The notes under the pieces were generated by a model. It was not told the origin of the DNA. It was given only the letters and a program-made list of their open reading frames with translations, and did no database searches. Shown piece by piece: positions 1-12,568 of a stretch of DNA of 64,000 nucleotides. Source of the DNA: Nemopilema nomurai (lineage: Eukaryota; Cnidaria; Scyphozoa; Rhizostomeae; Rhizostomatidae); the NCBI GenBank assembly GCA_003864495.1, contig ML133429.1:434001-498000 (forward strand). The letters run 5' to 3'. Numbering within the stretch: the first letter of the stretch is position 1; every line of letters starts with the position of its first letter. Position numbers and translations under genes: made by a program.

Positions 1-198
1 CATTGTTCAAGAGCAATGAAAACTTATTATCATCCTTGTCAATGTTTTCATGTAGTTTTTATTTCATTCCCAAATGTTAAAGATTTGCTCGATTTAAAAA
101 GGTTCTTTCATCATTTTCACTGCTGTTTGTAAGTTAGATAACTGAACTGAACATGTAGATTTGCAGGTACAGCACTTAAAATATTTTTTTATTTCAAG

Positions 199-3100
199 AT
201 ATGGTTTTCAAAAAAGCTCCCCCTTCTTTTGAAGAGCGACCACCATTTCAGGACAAGGCCAAGATGGGTAACTATTTTTCATCCTTCAGCCTCTGAAGAC
301 TTCCGGGAAATTTTTATCTTCTGTAATAGTGATAGTTTTGATTTCGTTTAGTTTGTTATTTGTTACCATAGCAATTTGTCATCTTTGCACATTTTATTGT
401 TGTATTTCCTTTTGTTGTCTAATTGAATATTTTTAATTCAGTAATTATTTCTCTAGGGAGTTTTTGTATCACTATTCAGTCTACTTAATTAGTCTTGGGG
501 GTAATATCGTTTGTGTTCACTCTTTTTTGTAATTGCGTAGCCATTTAGTATTTCAATTATTTTTTGTTTATTTAATACTTTGGGCGTTTTTTAGCTAGAA
601 CACAGAATAGAGATTACATAGTAATATAATACATAGATTGTAATCTCTATTCTGTGGCTAGAATTAGGAGGAGATGTAGGAGGGAGAGAGTCCAGCGAAA
701 CACTCTTTTTCTGTCGGTCAGTCGGTCAAAGGCACGAATCATGGGCTTGTGACAGCAAGTAACGAAAAGGTCATTATGCTTGAGAAAGATTTTGTCACAT
801 TAGATTCATTTTAGTCGTTTAGAGATACGCATATAGGATGTATCTGTTGTCGAAGACCTCTCGGGTATCGCTTGTGAAAGGTTACGCCCATGTCACGTCC
901 GTATGCTGTTTGGCACATGAAGTGTATGTAGCTGCAAGGGAAGATTTCGTATTGGAAGAAGAGAAAGGATATTTCACATATAGAAATACGTCGTTTTAGT
1001 TTTTATTTGTTGACAATCATTCACGATATTACTTTTCTGAAACAAGCAGAAACTTCTTGTGTCTTTTTGTATTTTGGGAAGATTTTTGACATTCGAGGTA
1101 AGCGCACTGACCTCCATTTGATGGATATCAAAAGCTCCAATTCGTGTGTGGTGAGCAGGGAAGTAGTGGTTGGGGGTTCAACGGGGGCAGGGGTGTGGGG
1201 CTCAGCCCCTCTCACTGCTCTCAGGGTACTGGAGTCTTTCATCCAATCCGCCAAAGGCAGTAGATTTTGTTTTCACTGGCAGAAGGGTCCCATCAGCATC
1301 AACGAGGCCCGAACTTTATTCACCTCTCATTCTCTTCAATTAAAGATGCACTTAAACGCACTGAGTCGCCTTATGGGAACCAAGCTTAAGAGCAAATGGT
1401 TGCACATTCATCCTACGCACTGGCGTACTTCAAATAGAAAAATTTGTTTCCAAGCTCATGAGATAACTAGAGTTAGTACAAGTTATGAGATAATTTGAGA
1501 TAATATGAGAGAATCATGAGATAATTTTAGCAAACTACTCTACTATGTGATATTGTTTCAATCATCTTGAAAAGTTAACTCATGGTTAAGAAAAATTAAC
1601 TTGGTGCAAAGGGCTGAAATGGGGCAATAGTGGCGTGGTATCCGGAACCACGCCCATTACCCTAGCACACTGCAGTAGCACCCCCCCTCCCCTTGTTAAA
1701 ATTTTACGACTAAATCCCTGGTGGTGAGCCCACACTTTTTCTATATCTGCCATATCTTATTATTCATGGTAGCAAGAAATAGTGGAAACATAATTTTTGC
1801 ATGCTCGAAAGCTTTGGTCGTTTGCAGTAGGATCTAATAAATTATGAAGAATGTGATTCAAGTTTACAAAAATTATGCTTCCGTTGTTTCGTGCTTGCTT
1901 CTATTGTTTTGTAAGTTATTTAGAACCTTTTCACCGACTCCAGTGATTTCTCCATTTTCTTTTATTGGCAGTATCTGCTACAATTGCTGCAAGAAAATTT
2001 GTCGTTTGAGTTCAAAATGAATATTTGATTTTTAGCACGCTACATCGTAAACCAAATGGACTGGGCTATCATGACTACCTTCTGTGTACACAAGCCAGGA
2101 TACCCATGGGGCGAAGTTGTTTCGATTACTGATGTCCTTCGCAATGTATCCACAGGTATAATACTTAACCTTTTCCTAAGATCTTATTCTGTGCACAAGG
2201 ATATCCCCTTTTTGCAGATTATTTTGCATTAAGCTTAGTTAATTTTACATTAACTCCAATCTTTTCCATGTAGCATACAAAATATATGGTGCAAATCCTA
2301 GTGCCCCCTTGCTGACTTACACCTTCTTCATATTCCAAAGATTTCCGAATTGCTCCTTCAATGGTTACTATTTCTCAGTTTTTTCTTGTTCTTTACCTTA
2401 TACCCTACCATCAGCAGTAATGGCAATATCAATATCTTCACTTCCTTCGTTTTCTTCTCAACAAAAACAACAACAACAGCAACAATATCTGGCCTTCTTA
2501 CTAGACCAACTCCTTCACATTGAATCATAAAATCCCGCAGCGGCCTCAACTTGTGATTCCCTAAAAAACACTTCCGAGTTTCCTTCCATACCATTTTCAG
2601 GCCCTTTCAAATCTGCACTTTTCCGCTAACTTACAGTGTTAAGTTTGATAAACTGTTTCTGAACTCAATCGTAGGTATTCCCATTGTTTACGTGTCCTCA
2701 ATGGCTGTTGGGGTACAGGACTTGCAGTCTAACCCAAAGACCTCGTTTGCGTTCAGCGAGGCCCAAGGAGACGGTTGCCGAACTCGCAATTGGGACCCTG
2801 AGGACCCCAGATGCACCAGAGTCAATCTACTTGGAACTGTGAGTTTGATTGTCAATCACTGTCAATCACTGAACTGTCAATCAAACATAATATAACTTTG
2901 GTGTGTTGTCTGGGCGAGAAGCATCCATATGACTTTATTAAAATGATAGTTGGCTATTTTTGTTTTAAGGAAGAAGTTTTTTTCAGATGATGAAGCTAAC
3001 AGCAGACGAAGTTCCAGCTGCCAAAGAGGCCATGTTTTTGAGGCATCCCGCCATGGCTACGTGGCCTGATTCCCATCGTGAGTTGATCGTTGATTCATAT

Positions 3101-4003
3101 CTTTGCTTGATTGTCGGATGATTATGTTTAATCCCTCCATGATTGCGATGATTGTCATGTTTCATTGTTACATGATTGCAATTATTGTCATGTTTGATGG
3201 CTATATGATTACGGCGATTGTGATATTTGATTGTTTCGCACTTTTCTTTATATAGCTATATGATTACAGTGATTGTAATATTTGATCGCTGTATCATTAT
3301 GATGATTTTCATGTTGATCGCTATATAATTATGATGATTACAGTGATTGTAATCATCATAATGATTACAGTGATTGTAATATTTGATTGCTATATCATTA
3401 TGATGATTTTCATGTTGATCGCTATATGATTATGATGATTACAGTGATTGTAATCATCATAATGATTACAGTGATTGTAATATTTGATCGCTGTATCATT
3501 ATGATGATTTTCATGTTTGATTGCTATATGATTGTGAATATTGCGCTGTTTGATCGTTACGTGATTGCGAGGTCTATACATGCATAACTGTTTTAATGCT
3601 GTTTTAATAGACAGAAAAATGCCCACGGCGTATTCCAATATTTTAGAAATAGAACCTACAATCTTTCCTCCCCGTGCAACCTATTCTTCTGAAACCACTG
3701 GTCACAAATACGATTACAGTGATTGTAATATTTGATTGTATAGGCATCGTTTGACGGCTGACCAGTAGCCGCCTCTTTGATTCAAAGTGAGCATTTGAAA
3801 TCGAGAAGACACTCTCTAGAACTTTGTGAACATTTCATCGGCAATTTTCAAATGCATAAGATTCAAGCAGTGACATGTGATTTAATTGTTCTATTGTAGA
3901 TTTCTTCTTTATGAAGTTGCAACTTGAACACGTCGAAATGTTGGATTTCTTTGGGCCTATATCGGAGGTATCTGTCGACGAATATTTGAAAGTGAAGCTT
4001 TGA
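199..4003 (+). CDS. CREG1: CREG-family secreted glycoprotein, copy A (5' partial)
   Basis: Five exons are visible: 199-267, 2036-2155, 2675-2838, 2987-3077 and 3900-4003 (stop TGA 4001-4003). All have GT-AG borders and compatible phases (1,1,1,0,1). The translation runs EERPPFQDKAKMARYIVNQM, then DWAIMTTFCVHKPGYPWGEV, an N-glycosylation site NVS, NLLGT, and ends HFFFMKL to YLKVKL. This follows the CREG pattern (cellular repressor of E1A-stimulated genes): ARYV, then the NLQ.NP stretch, HP...WP.SH and LDYFGG. CREG proteins are secreted or lysosomal glycoproteins with a flavin-reductase-like split-barrel fold. The signal-peptide exon must lie left of the window, because exon 199-267 begins with two bases of a split codon, as in copy B. 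No frame damage is seen. It is a near-identical tandem paralogue of the gene at 5142-9622. Family call is firm; orthology to vertebrate CREG1 rather than CREG2 is not settled. Confidence 0.9.
594..664. repeat. Long inverted repeat (hairpin) in CREG copy A intron 2
   Basis: Perfect 18-base arms, CACAGAATAGAGATTACA at 601-618 and its reverse complement at 639-656, enclose a 20-base A+T-rich loop. A CTAG-centred flank extends each arm imperfectly. It lies inside the block that is absent from copy B. Confidence 0.8.
3159..3560 (+). repeat. Minisatellite with palindromic core in CREG copy A intron 5
   Basis: Imperfect tandem repeats of about 40 bases are built from TGATTGTAATATTTGATCGC and TATATGATTATGATGATTAC-type blocks. 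The core GATTACAGTGATTGTAATC folds on itself, and near 3331-3361 and 3435-3465 the stem reaches 12 base pairs. The matching intron of copy B (about 9100-9310) holds a decayed version. Confidence 0.75.
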
Positions 4004-4058
4004 AATCAGACTCACATTTCCAACCAATTCACATACATTGCTGCAACAAATACAATCA

Positions 4059-4064
4059 AATAAA
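4059..4064 (+). promoter_or_regulatory. poly(A) signal of CREG copy A
   Basis: AATAAA lies 56 bases after the stop codon. The same segment is conserved after copy B, where AATAAA is at 9671-9676. Confidence 0.6.
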
Positions 4065-4083
4065 GATTCATTGTCAATGTTCA

Positions 4084-5141
4084 CTAAGCTTTTAATGATT
4101 ACAGGATTTATGCTTATTCATGTCTTTATCAACGCATTCGTTCACCTATAGATTTTATCAATGTTTTGTGAAATAAACGCCTTAATATCCTTCATACCAA
4201 TGTCTTTTCTCGTGAAATACTGTGAAAGTGTGTCAAGAAGTGTTCTTGGTAAACAATCATAAAATATTCACCTATCAACTGATGATGAAAGATAACCAAA
4301 AGTCAGCTACTAGCTTTTTCAATCTTATAGATTACCTTTGCTCATAAACTTCATGTCTTCGACATCAGTTGTATTTAAGGAACCTGCCAATGCTTTCTTT
4401 GTAGCAAGATTACATATCTCTTAAAAGTCTACCCCGAATGGTTCTCACTAGCTAAGCTGAAAGTTAAAAGGCGTCGTTAGCAATCTTATACGTTTGCTAG
4501 AGATCAGGTTGTATGAATGGAGACGGGTGATGGTTGGAATAGCGCACACCTCTTTCTGGTTCACAGCCCGAAGAAGGGTATCTCGCAGTTAATAAAAAGT
4601 ACTGCAAAAACAACTATACTATAGCAGAGTCTCCAATGAGAGCTCATTCTTTTTAGAAGTTTAATAGAAATATTGCTATTTCGTCTCTTTTTACTATTAG
4701 TGTCAACGTCTGAACCCCGCCCCTTTGGGTGCATCGAAGTCCCCGAGTAGCTCATTTTTACGGAAAGCCAAAGACATGGGGTACATGCACAAATGTTGAT
4801 GCAACCAATTATTTTTGTTTATTTTTTTGAACGTCGTTCCAAATTTGCCCAAAATTGGATTAAAACGTCCGAACTTCTATGCTTTGAATGCATGCTGCAA
4901 AATGCTTTTGTCCTATATAATTATTAGGGGTTTGCTTGGCGGGTTTGAGGACCACATTTGACGTGCATCCGATGAATATTGTTTGGTCGAACATAGTCGA
5001 GTATTACCCCCCGGCGTCGCGTATGTTTTGATTCTGCGCAGTAGCCTCGCTCAAGCTGGGTCGCTTTGAAACAGTGGTGCCAATCGAATCTGTTCGTTGG
5101 AGCAGTACGTCGCACTGTCACAGCTGACCAAGACAACCAAA
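4084..5141. other. Intergenic region between CREG copies; promoter of copy B
   Basis: The left part (to about 4520) is duplicated 3' flank of copy A. The right part should hold the copy B promoter. A TATATAA-like stretch lies near 4914-4920, about 220 bases before the ATG, but no start site can be fixed. No other gene is seen. Confidence 0.35.
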
Positions 5142-8100
5142 ATGTCGCACAAACAAATGCTGGTTGCTTTCGCCTTAATCACCGTTTGTCAAGTGTGTGT
5201 TCATGGCAAAGGTACGTCGTCGTTTTAATTTTTCACTTTTGGCAAAAATGGATCATAGAGGTGGAATCTTCATGTTGAAATTACTCTGTGCTGAAAATTT
5301 CCATGTAGTGTTGCCGTCCGGATGCGAATTAACCCATTTTCAAAATCAAGATTTTCTTTACATTTCAATGGAAGTTGATGCCGCAAATTACCGTCAAATG
5401 TAAAGAATAACGATAATAATATAACCTACAACGCTTGCAACGTTTTTAATATCAAGTTTTAAAATGTCCATCATTTTAACTGCTGTTTGTAAATTTGCAA
5501 GCTGAACATGTATATTGGCAAACACAGCACTTAAAACCCTTTTTATTTTAAGGTATTGTTTTTAAAGAAGGTTCCCTTTCCATTGAAGAGCGACCGCCAT
5601 TTCAGGACAAGGCAAGGATGGGTAACTGTTTTTAATCATTTAGCCTTCGAAAACTTTCGCGAAATCATTATCTTCTGAAATAAGCTGAAATTGCTGGTGT
5701 CTTTTTGTATTTTGAAGTAAATTGATGAGATTTGAGATACGCCCACCTCAACATGACGTAGAACTGAAGCACCGATTGTTGGGTTATAGGGACTTAATAT
5801 AGAATTCTATTTTGGTGCCAGTGTGGATTAGAGGTGCTAGGGTCATGGGTCATGTAGAACCCTTCACTGACTGGTGTAATGTAATCCCCGTAACAATAAA
5901 TAGATAGTGGAGGGAGATAACAGTCAACAGGGGGCAGAAATGTACAAATATAAAAGGGAGTACAGAGCATGCGCAATCTAGTCGCATCGTAACTGAGCAC
6001 GTGCAGTAGATTGGCAGACCTTTCGCGCGTCATCTACAGTGACGGTGCTCACGTGAACTAGTAGTTGGACACTTGCGATTGGTTGATGTTTGATTGACAG
6101 GTTTGAGCTTGTTTGCCCGGTTACACGTAAATATGCGTCCGTTTATTTCAAAGTGAACAGAGACATTTCAGAGACCTTTCAAATCGTACTTGGTGTTTTG
6201 GTTTGTGATCATTTGCGAGATAGCAACTGGAACTTTGGCAGCAAGCCAAAACCAGGCAAAATTGTAAAGGCCTTTAGTTAGCTGTAAGAGTGAAATACGC
6301 TACCCGTCTGAATTCAGTTGATTGGATGGCAGAACAATGGATAATGTGAGCCCTAAGTATAGGGTGCGCCTAATTATTGTCTCGATGGATTGACGCTGCA
6401 ACGCGTTGGCCTATTCATCTTCGTTCCAGCTTTTTTCTGTTGTGTTCATTTTGATCCCTACAAATCCCTTCGCTGGCAAGAAATAGCGGAAACATAAGTT
6501 TTTGCATGCTTGAAACGTGTGAAGTAAGTTGGCATAAATTATGGAGAAATTTGATCTCATCAAAATGAGCATGGTAAAGAACCAGCGATTCCAGCGATTT
6601 CTCCATCGTCTTTTATTAACAGTATCGGCTACAATTGCTGCAAGAAAATTTGTCGCCTGAGTTCATAATGAATATTTGATTTTTAGCACGCTACATCGTA
6701 AACCAAATGGACTGGGCCATTATGACTACCTTTAGTGTACACAAGCCAGGATACCCATGGGGCGATGTTGTTTCGATTACTGATGTCCTTCGCAATGTAT
6801 CCACAGGTATAATACTTTACCTTTCCCTTAGATTCTTATTCTATGGACTGTCAAGGAGTTGACGAAAGTGTAATAATATATCATTTATTATCAAAGGTAC
6901 ACTAACAGATTTCATATTTGTCCAATTTTGTCTGATTTAGTCCGATTTTGTCTAATTATATCCGTTTTTACCAGTTCTCCTATGTCATAGACTCAGAAAT
7001 TTCTTGTTCTGCCGATTTTGTATAATTTTTTCAGATTTCGTCTAATTTTCTCTGATTATATTCATTTTGTCCGATTCTCCTATAAGATAGACTCATAGAC
7101 TTCTAGTTGTCCGAATTTGCCCGATTTTACCTGATTTTGCCCAGTTCTATCCGTGGTGCCCGATTCTTTCCAAATATGTCCCTTTATTTGATTCTGTCGT
7201 ATTCTGTCCTATTTCGTCTGATTTGTCCATATTCAATTGAAATATGACATCTGGTTTCACGTTGTACTCTATCAAAAGCTGGCTATCTAATAATTTAACA
7301 AGGAATTCTTCAACGATCCTTGCTGAAACTGTGAAAAGGACCGATTGTGTATTCCATTGTAGAACCATCAGTATGAGCACAGAAATTGGAGTAACATTGA
7401 ATAAGTTGACTATTTCTTCTTAACCAATATGGAATACATAGCTTAAATCAATATGTGTTTACGAGAAACCATAAGACCCATAAAACAGTTTACAGGTAAT
7501 AATTTGATGTACTGTACAAGTTATTAGCCTCAAATGTAGAAGGAGAACGCTATATCAAATATGGTAAATATTTAGATGCTGCACAGCGTCGAATGCGCGT
7601 TGCTGCGAATTTTGACGCCAAAACCTCCTTTTGACATGTGGTAGGGAATTTTGCTTAGATTTCGGATTTGTTTTATTTTCCTGAAATTCCACTTCGTTTT
7701 GATGATATGATGATTTTCTGGAGCATACGAAAGCGCAGCCAATTATGTTCGATGTGTTCCAAGTTTCACCAAAATTTGCCATTGGCTATTACGTCACAAA
7801 TGCCTTGTTCATCGCTGTCTTGAAGTGCATTTGTTAAACAACACTTTTTAGATTTTCCAGCCATTTCCAACTATCCTTTTCATCTTTAATATCTTTTGTC
7901 TCCTTGGAGTAAGCAGAGTGCTATGGTTTTTCATTAAACCTTTCTTTCTTTTTTTTCTTTTTCAATGACTCTTTTTCAATTTCAATGTTCTTCTTTTGCT
8001 TCAGGCTTTGCCTCTCTTTGATGATGTTTTCTTTGAATACTTCTTTCATTAGTGGTACTTGCTTGGTATAATATATATAATATATAATATATATATATAG

Positions 8101-9622
8101 TATAATATTCAAGTGATCCTAATCCTAAGCCTGATCGAAAGGCTATTATCTTCCATATTTACCCTAATTCTCTATACTAATTAAGCCTCGACCATCTTCT
8201 ATTCTTTCCAAATACAGTCCATCTACATTTGCCATATGTCATTATTATTATTGTTACTATTATCATTATTTTTATTCTTATTATTATAACTATTATTTCA
8301 TTCCAATTATCATTTTTTTAATTATTTATTTTTATCCTTTTTATGCAAGAGATTTTCCCATTCAGAAATATAAATGCTTTGTTCTGAAATCTAACCTACT
8401 ATTGTCAATAGAGTTTTGTCTGAAATAATAAATTAACGGTGCTATGATTGATAAACGGTTTCTGAACTCAATCGTAGGCATTCCCATTGTTTACGTATTC
8501 CCATTTGACACTGGTGTAGTAGACTTGCAGTCCAACCCAAAGACCTCGTTTGCGTTCAGCGAGGCCCAAGGAGACGGCTGCCGAACTCGCAATAGAGACC
8601 CTGAGGACCCCAGATGCACCAGAGTCAATCTACTTGGAACTGTGAGTAGGCTTGTACCTGTTCTTCACTCTATTATTACCATAAAGAGGCTGGAGATCAT
8701 GAGAGCCACCTTAACTCGAGAAAGAGGCACAAGCTAATGAGGGGGGGGGGGGGCTCTCGTCAAAAGAGAGTTCTCTAGTGCCAAATGCGTTATTTTTCGA
8801 AATATGTACATTATCCGCAAGTCCTTCCTAAACGAAAGTTATGCATTCAGATAAATAAAGGCCCTTAGAGTTAAAAGAAAGCCAACTAGTCTTCATTCAA
8901 TCATTAATGAGTAATTAGAATGACTTTTCTTCATTAAAACTTCAGCTGGCTGTTCTTGTTTAAGCGACAAACTGTTTTTCAGATGGTGAAGCTGACAGCA
9001 GATGAAATTCCAGCTGCAGAGAAGGCCATGTTTACAAGGCATCCTGCTTTGATTTCGTGGCCTAAATCCCATCGTGAGTTGATCGTTGATTCATATTTTT
9101 GCTTGGTTATGGTAAGATTGTGATGTTTGATCGCTATGCTATTGTTAGTATTAGCGATGCTTAATAGCTGTATGATTTTGATGGTTTTGATGCTTGATTA
9201 CTATATGATTGCGATGATTGTAATCTATGATGGTTTCATAACTGTTTGATGGCTATATGATTCGGTTGATTGTGACATTTGATTGCTATCTGTATTTGAT
9301 TATTGTGATATTTCATTGTTTACCTATTCTTCTGAAACCATTGATCGCATACAGGCATCATTTGATGGCTGTTCAGACGTATCTGAGATGCCTCTTAGAT
9401 TCAAAGTGAGCATGTGCAATCGAGAAGACACTCTCCAGGTGTTTGTGAACATTTCATCGTCAATTTTCAAATGCATAAGATTCAAGCAGTGACACGTGAT
9501 TTAATTGTTCTACCGTAGATTTCTTCTTTATGAAGTTGCAAATTGAACACGTCGAAGTTTTGGATTTCTTTGGGCCTATATCGGAGGTATCTGTCGACGA
9601 ATACTTGAAAGTGAAGCTATGA
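5142..9622 (+). CDS. CREG1: CREG-family secreted glycoprotein, copy B (complete)
   Basis: Six exons: 5142-5211, 5553-5621, 6687-6806, 8478-8641, 8983-9073 and 9519-9622 (TGA 9620-9622), giving 205 residues, the usual CREG size. Exon 1 encodes a typical signal peptide (MSHKQMLVAFALITVCQVCV, then HGKG); its ATG is the only one that joins in frame to the mature domain. The mature part starts around IVFKEGSLSIEERPPFQDK and continues through ARYIVNQMDW, the glycosylation site NVS, NLLGT, RHPALISWPKSH and the C-terminal HFFFMKL to YLKVKL. All splice phases match copy A. The protein is expected to be secreted or lysosomal. Compared with copy A most exons differ by a few residues, but exon 4 has a tight cluster of changes just after IPIVYV. 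Intron 3 is about 1.1 kb longer than in copy A and holds low-complexity DNA. No lesion is seen. Confidence 0.93.
6905..7225 (+). repeat. Degenerate TCCGATTTTGTCT-type tandem repeat in CREG copy B intron 3
   Basis: Units such as TGTCTGATTT, GTCCGATTTTGTCT and GCCCGATTTTACC recur every 10-20 bases. A longer block with GTTCTCCTATGTCATAGACTCA-like text recurs near 6975 and 7075, so a roughly 100-base higher-order unit is present. The block is missing from copy A. Confidence 0.6.
8068..8335. repeat. AT and ATT microsatellite DNA in CREG copy B intron 3
   Basis: An (AT)n tract lies at about 8068-8104 and an ATT/TTA-rich tract at about 8239-8300. They are simple-sequence DNA within the extra part of the intron. 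Confidence 0.7.
9100..9310 (+). repeat. Decayed minisatellite in CREG copy B intron 5
   Basis: TGATxGCTATATGATT-like units recur with many changes, matching the better-kept array in copy A at 3159-3560. The strong palindromic core of copy A is not kept. Confidence 0.55.
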
Positions 9623-9670
9623 AATCAGACTCGCATTTCGAACCAATTCACATGCATTGCTGCGAAAACA

Positions 9671-9676
9671 AATAAA
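9671..9676 (+). promoter_or_regulatory. poly(A) signal of CREG copy B
   Basis: AATAAA lies 49 bases after the stop codon, at the place matching the AATAAA after copy A. Confidence 0.6.
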
Positions 9677-10015
9677 ACCGAGTTAAGATTCATTGTCAAT
9701 GTTCACTAAGCTTTTAATGATTACAGGATTTATGCTTTTTGATTTCTTTATCAACGCATTCGTTCAACTATGGATTTTATCATTGTCTTGTGATATATAC
9801 GCCTTAATCTCCTTCATATCCATATTTTTGATGATACAATGAGAAGGTGTGTTTAAAAGTGTTCATGGTAAACAATCATAAAATATTCATCTATCAACTG
9901 ATGATAAAAGATAACCAAAAGTCAGCTACTAGCAATTCAATTATCTTTTTCAGTCATATAGATTATCTATACCTTGTCTATACCTTGTACGTTTGCTAAA
10001 AGCCAGGATACAGTG

Positions 10016-12568
10016 ACGAATTCTAAAATCGTGGCTTTATTTTTAGAGAATTTGGCTATTTCTCCTATTGACAAGGGAAGCTATACTCCTGCGCTCCTAC
10101 TCTCTTGAGACTAACATACACCAACGCATCAAATCAAAACACATATTGACGCAAGGCAAATTCGAGATTTTCTTCATAACAATCTTCTTTTTGAGGACCT
10201 TTAAAGTTCCACGGTGGCTATCCTTTGTGCTCATCAAATGCACCTTCCCACCCTTAAAAGTAGCTTTTCTTAGCCCAACTATTCATTGCTGTGTTCACTA
10301 GTAATTGTCAGCATCTTCTGTAAGTTACTGCAGCTTTACTCAACTCACTATCCTCGCTTCAGAAGACCAGGTTCATGGTTTCCAACATAAGTGACGTCAG
10401 AGAACTGCCAAGCCGTGAAAACAAGGCAACTGCTGGAAAACGAGATTTCAGAAAATGGAACATAGAATAGTGTTGATCAAGTTGTTGATCCAGTTAACAA
10501 AGTTTTGTTATGAGATCATATAAACAACTGAAATAGACGAAAAGCTAAACATCAGTTGATTTTAATCCAAACCATAATAAGTTTCAAGCTTCTAGGCTTT
10601 AGTATATTAAAAAACTTTAGTATATCATCGAATACCAAATGCAATCTGATTTTGAAAGATTCTGGCTTCGGTGTACCCTCAAAGCTTGAAAGCTCTAAGA
10701 ATTCACATGACAGCCGCTTAGAAGAAAACTATACGGTCTGTTTCTGACGTCAAAGTTCAGCAGCTGTACTTTGGGCATCATGGGTTCCATTCTGCCGATT
10801 GCCTTTTATCTGCAATGTCTTTCACACGAAAGCTATTTATATCCGACAAGTTGCTCACTACAGAATCTAAGGCGAAGAAAAGACGATAAAGCTCAAAAGG
10901 TGCTCTATTGCTTCATAATATCACCCAATGAAATATCAGTTTTGGTCGATCATGTTTAATATTTTGTCCTTCAGTTGCTTTGAGAGTAAACAAATTCTGC
11001 TTAATAACTTGCTAGACCACTTTTGGCAGGCAATCAGTCTCACGGTATCTTCCCAGACAAGCTTACCACCTATTCATCTCAGTTCAACATCGATTATATT
11101 TAACTAGCTTTACCGTGGTCCGTGTCAACTTAACACAGTCATACGCCTTGTGAAATGTCTTAATTATTACGCCCACTTGCTTAAAAGCAGGTTTTGCAAG
11201 GCAGTGTTAAATTCAAGAACCATCCATGGTTTTTTGTAATGCCTCTGACAGGACAACACCCTTCACAGGGACGGATCCAAGGGGGGGGTGGTATAAAGGG
11301 CGTATGCCCCCTGTTTTTGCAGAGCAATCATTGTTTTACACTGAGTTTTGCGTTAGCTTAAGGATATGGATTGAAGGTGTTGACGATAGACCTCTAACGC
11401 AGTTAAACAATCTTACCTGAATTTCATTAGGATAATATCGGGACAATCATTTTTATACTCATGGCTTGTTTCTTAAATGCATGCTAATGTTTATAATTTT
11501 ATTTTGTTGAAAAGTCTCTAGATGCACTGTGGATGATACAAATTTTTTATCGGGTTTTCTTCACCTTACTGCACACAGTCTGTCGCTAGCAGATGCGCCG
11601 AGGCTGAAGCTTGGCTTGTTAATTCTTGTTATAAATCTAAACTAAAGTGGCATATGAGCCAACTTGGTTGACTCTCATTGTCCGCTAATGGGTTTGATAT
11701 TCAGAGGCTTGTATTCCTTGTGCTTTACTTACGCTAATAGAGTCTCTTTGAGACCAATTCAAGGATTCAAAGCCCTGGAACCACTGGAGAGGGGGGCTTA
11801 CGGTCCCCCAGACCAGAGCTGGCATAGTCTATCAACGCTTTGCGCAAAGAAGTCATACATAGACCCCCTTTTCTAATAATGCTGGGTTCAGCCCTGCATT
11901 CAACAAGAAAGTCTTAAAAGCAAATGCTTTCGAAGCTTAAGCATTTTCTGTAACACCCAATGCTTACATTGTCAAAAGGAGACTTATGATGTCACCCAAC
12001 CAGCTTTCATTAAACTAGCTGTGTTGCAAAGCATAGAAGAAAGTGAGTATATGTTCGCAGAATAACTTGTTAGGTTATGTTAAGAAAGAGCCCTAGAGCC
12101 TAAAAACAGAACCACGCAAGGGTAAATGGAGTTTAATCTTCCTCAAGAGCTCAGGACACTGGGGGTGTCTTGGCACACTTTTTTTCAAGTGCGACCAGCA
12201 GTAAACCCCAATGCTCTGAAGCCCCCTGCACCCTAATCTGTAGGGAGTTCTTTTGTTTTTCCCACACAGTTTCCATTGATTTTTCATCCTCAAAAATTAA
12301 AATTCCAAATGCAACGATTTCCTCTAGTTTCTGTGTTCTCCATCTGGCACATTGTTCTGAAAAGGAACGTTGGGATTAGAATTGTCTAGGGTACACTTCA
12401 TTGGTTGAGAATTCTCAGCGCAGTTGTCTTGACAGTTATTCCCGCGCTTGGGGACGAAATCCTTAACCAAGGTGGAAGGCATTGCACCAACTGCAGAGGC
12501 GAATGGCAAGAGTTAGCGAGAGCATTTGAATAACAAGTGGAAATATGGTTTTATAGCTGCTTTTTGAT
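10016..12568. other. Intergenic, no gene recognised
   Basis: No coding pattern convinces on either strand. It contains a transposon-end-like sequence at 11266. The remainder is unique A+T-rich DNA by eye. Confidence 0.4.
11266..11300 (+). mobile_element. Solo hAT-like terminus
   Basis: CAGGGACGGATCCAAGGGGG closely resembles the inverted right end of the element at 25297-25653 (CAGGGACGGACTAACC, then a G run). I found no partner end or target duplication nearby, so it may be truncated. Confidence 0.35.

Larger units (their letters stand above)
1..10015 (+). repeat. Tandem segmental duplication carrying the two CREG genes
   Basis: Two direct segments, about 1-4520 and about 5460-10015, share exons, intron sequence and 3' flank. 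Examples are the intron 1 text around 120-180 and 5475-5540, the intron 5 text around 3745-3899 and 9355-9518, and the downstream text around 4253-4340 and 9873-9960. Introns have gained and lost blocks since duplication: about 715 bases are extra in copy A intron 2 (324-1039), and about 1.1 kb is extra in copy B intron 3. Confidence 0.85.

Noticed and set aside
1007..1498. Open frame of 163 codons in CREG copy A intron 2
   Set aside because: Lies within an intron, starts at a non-ATG codon, and is not kept in copy B.
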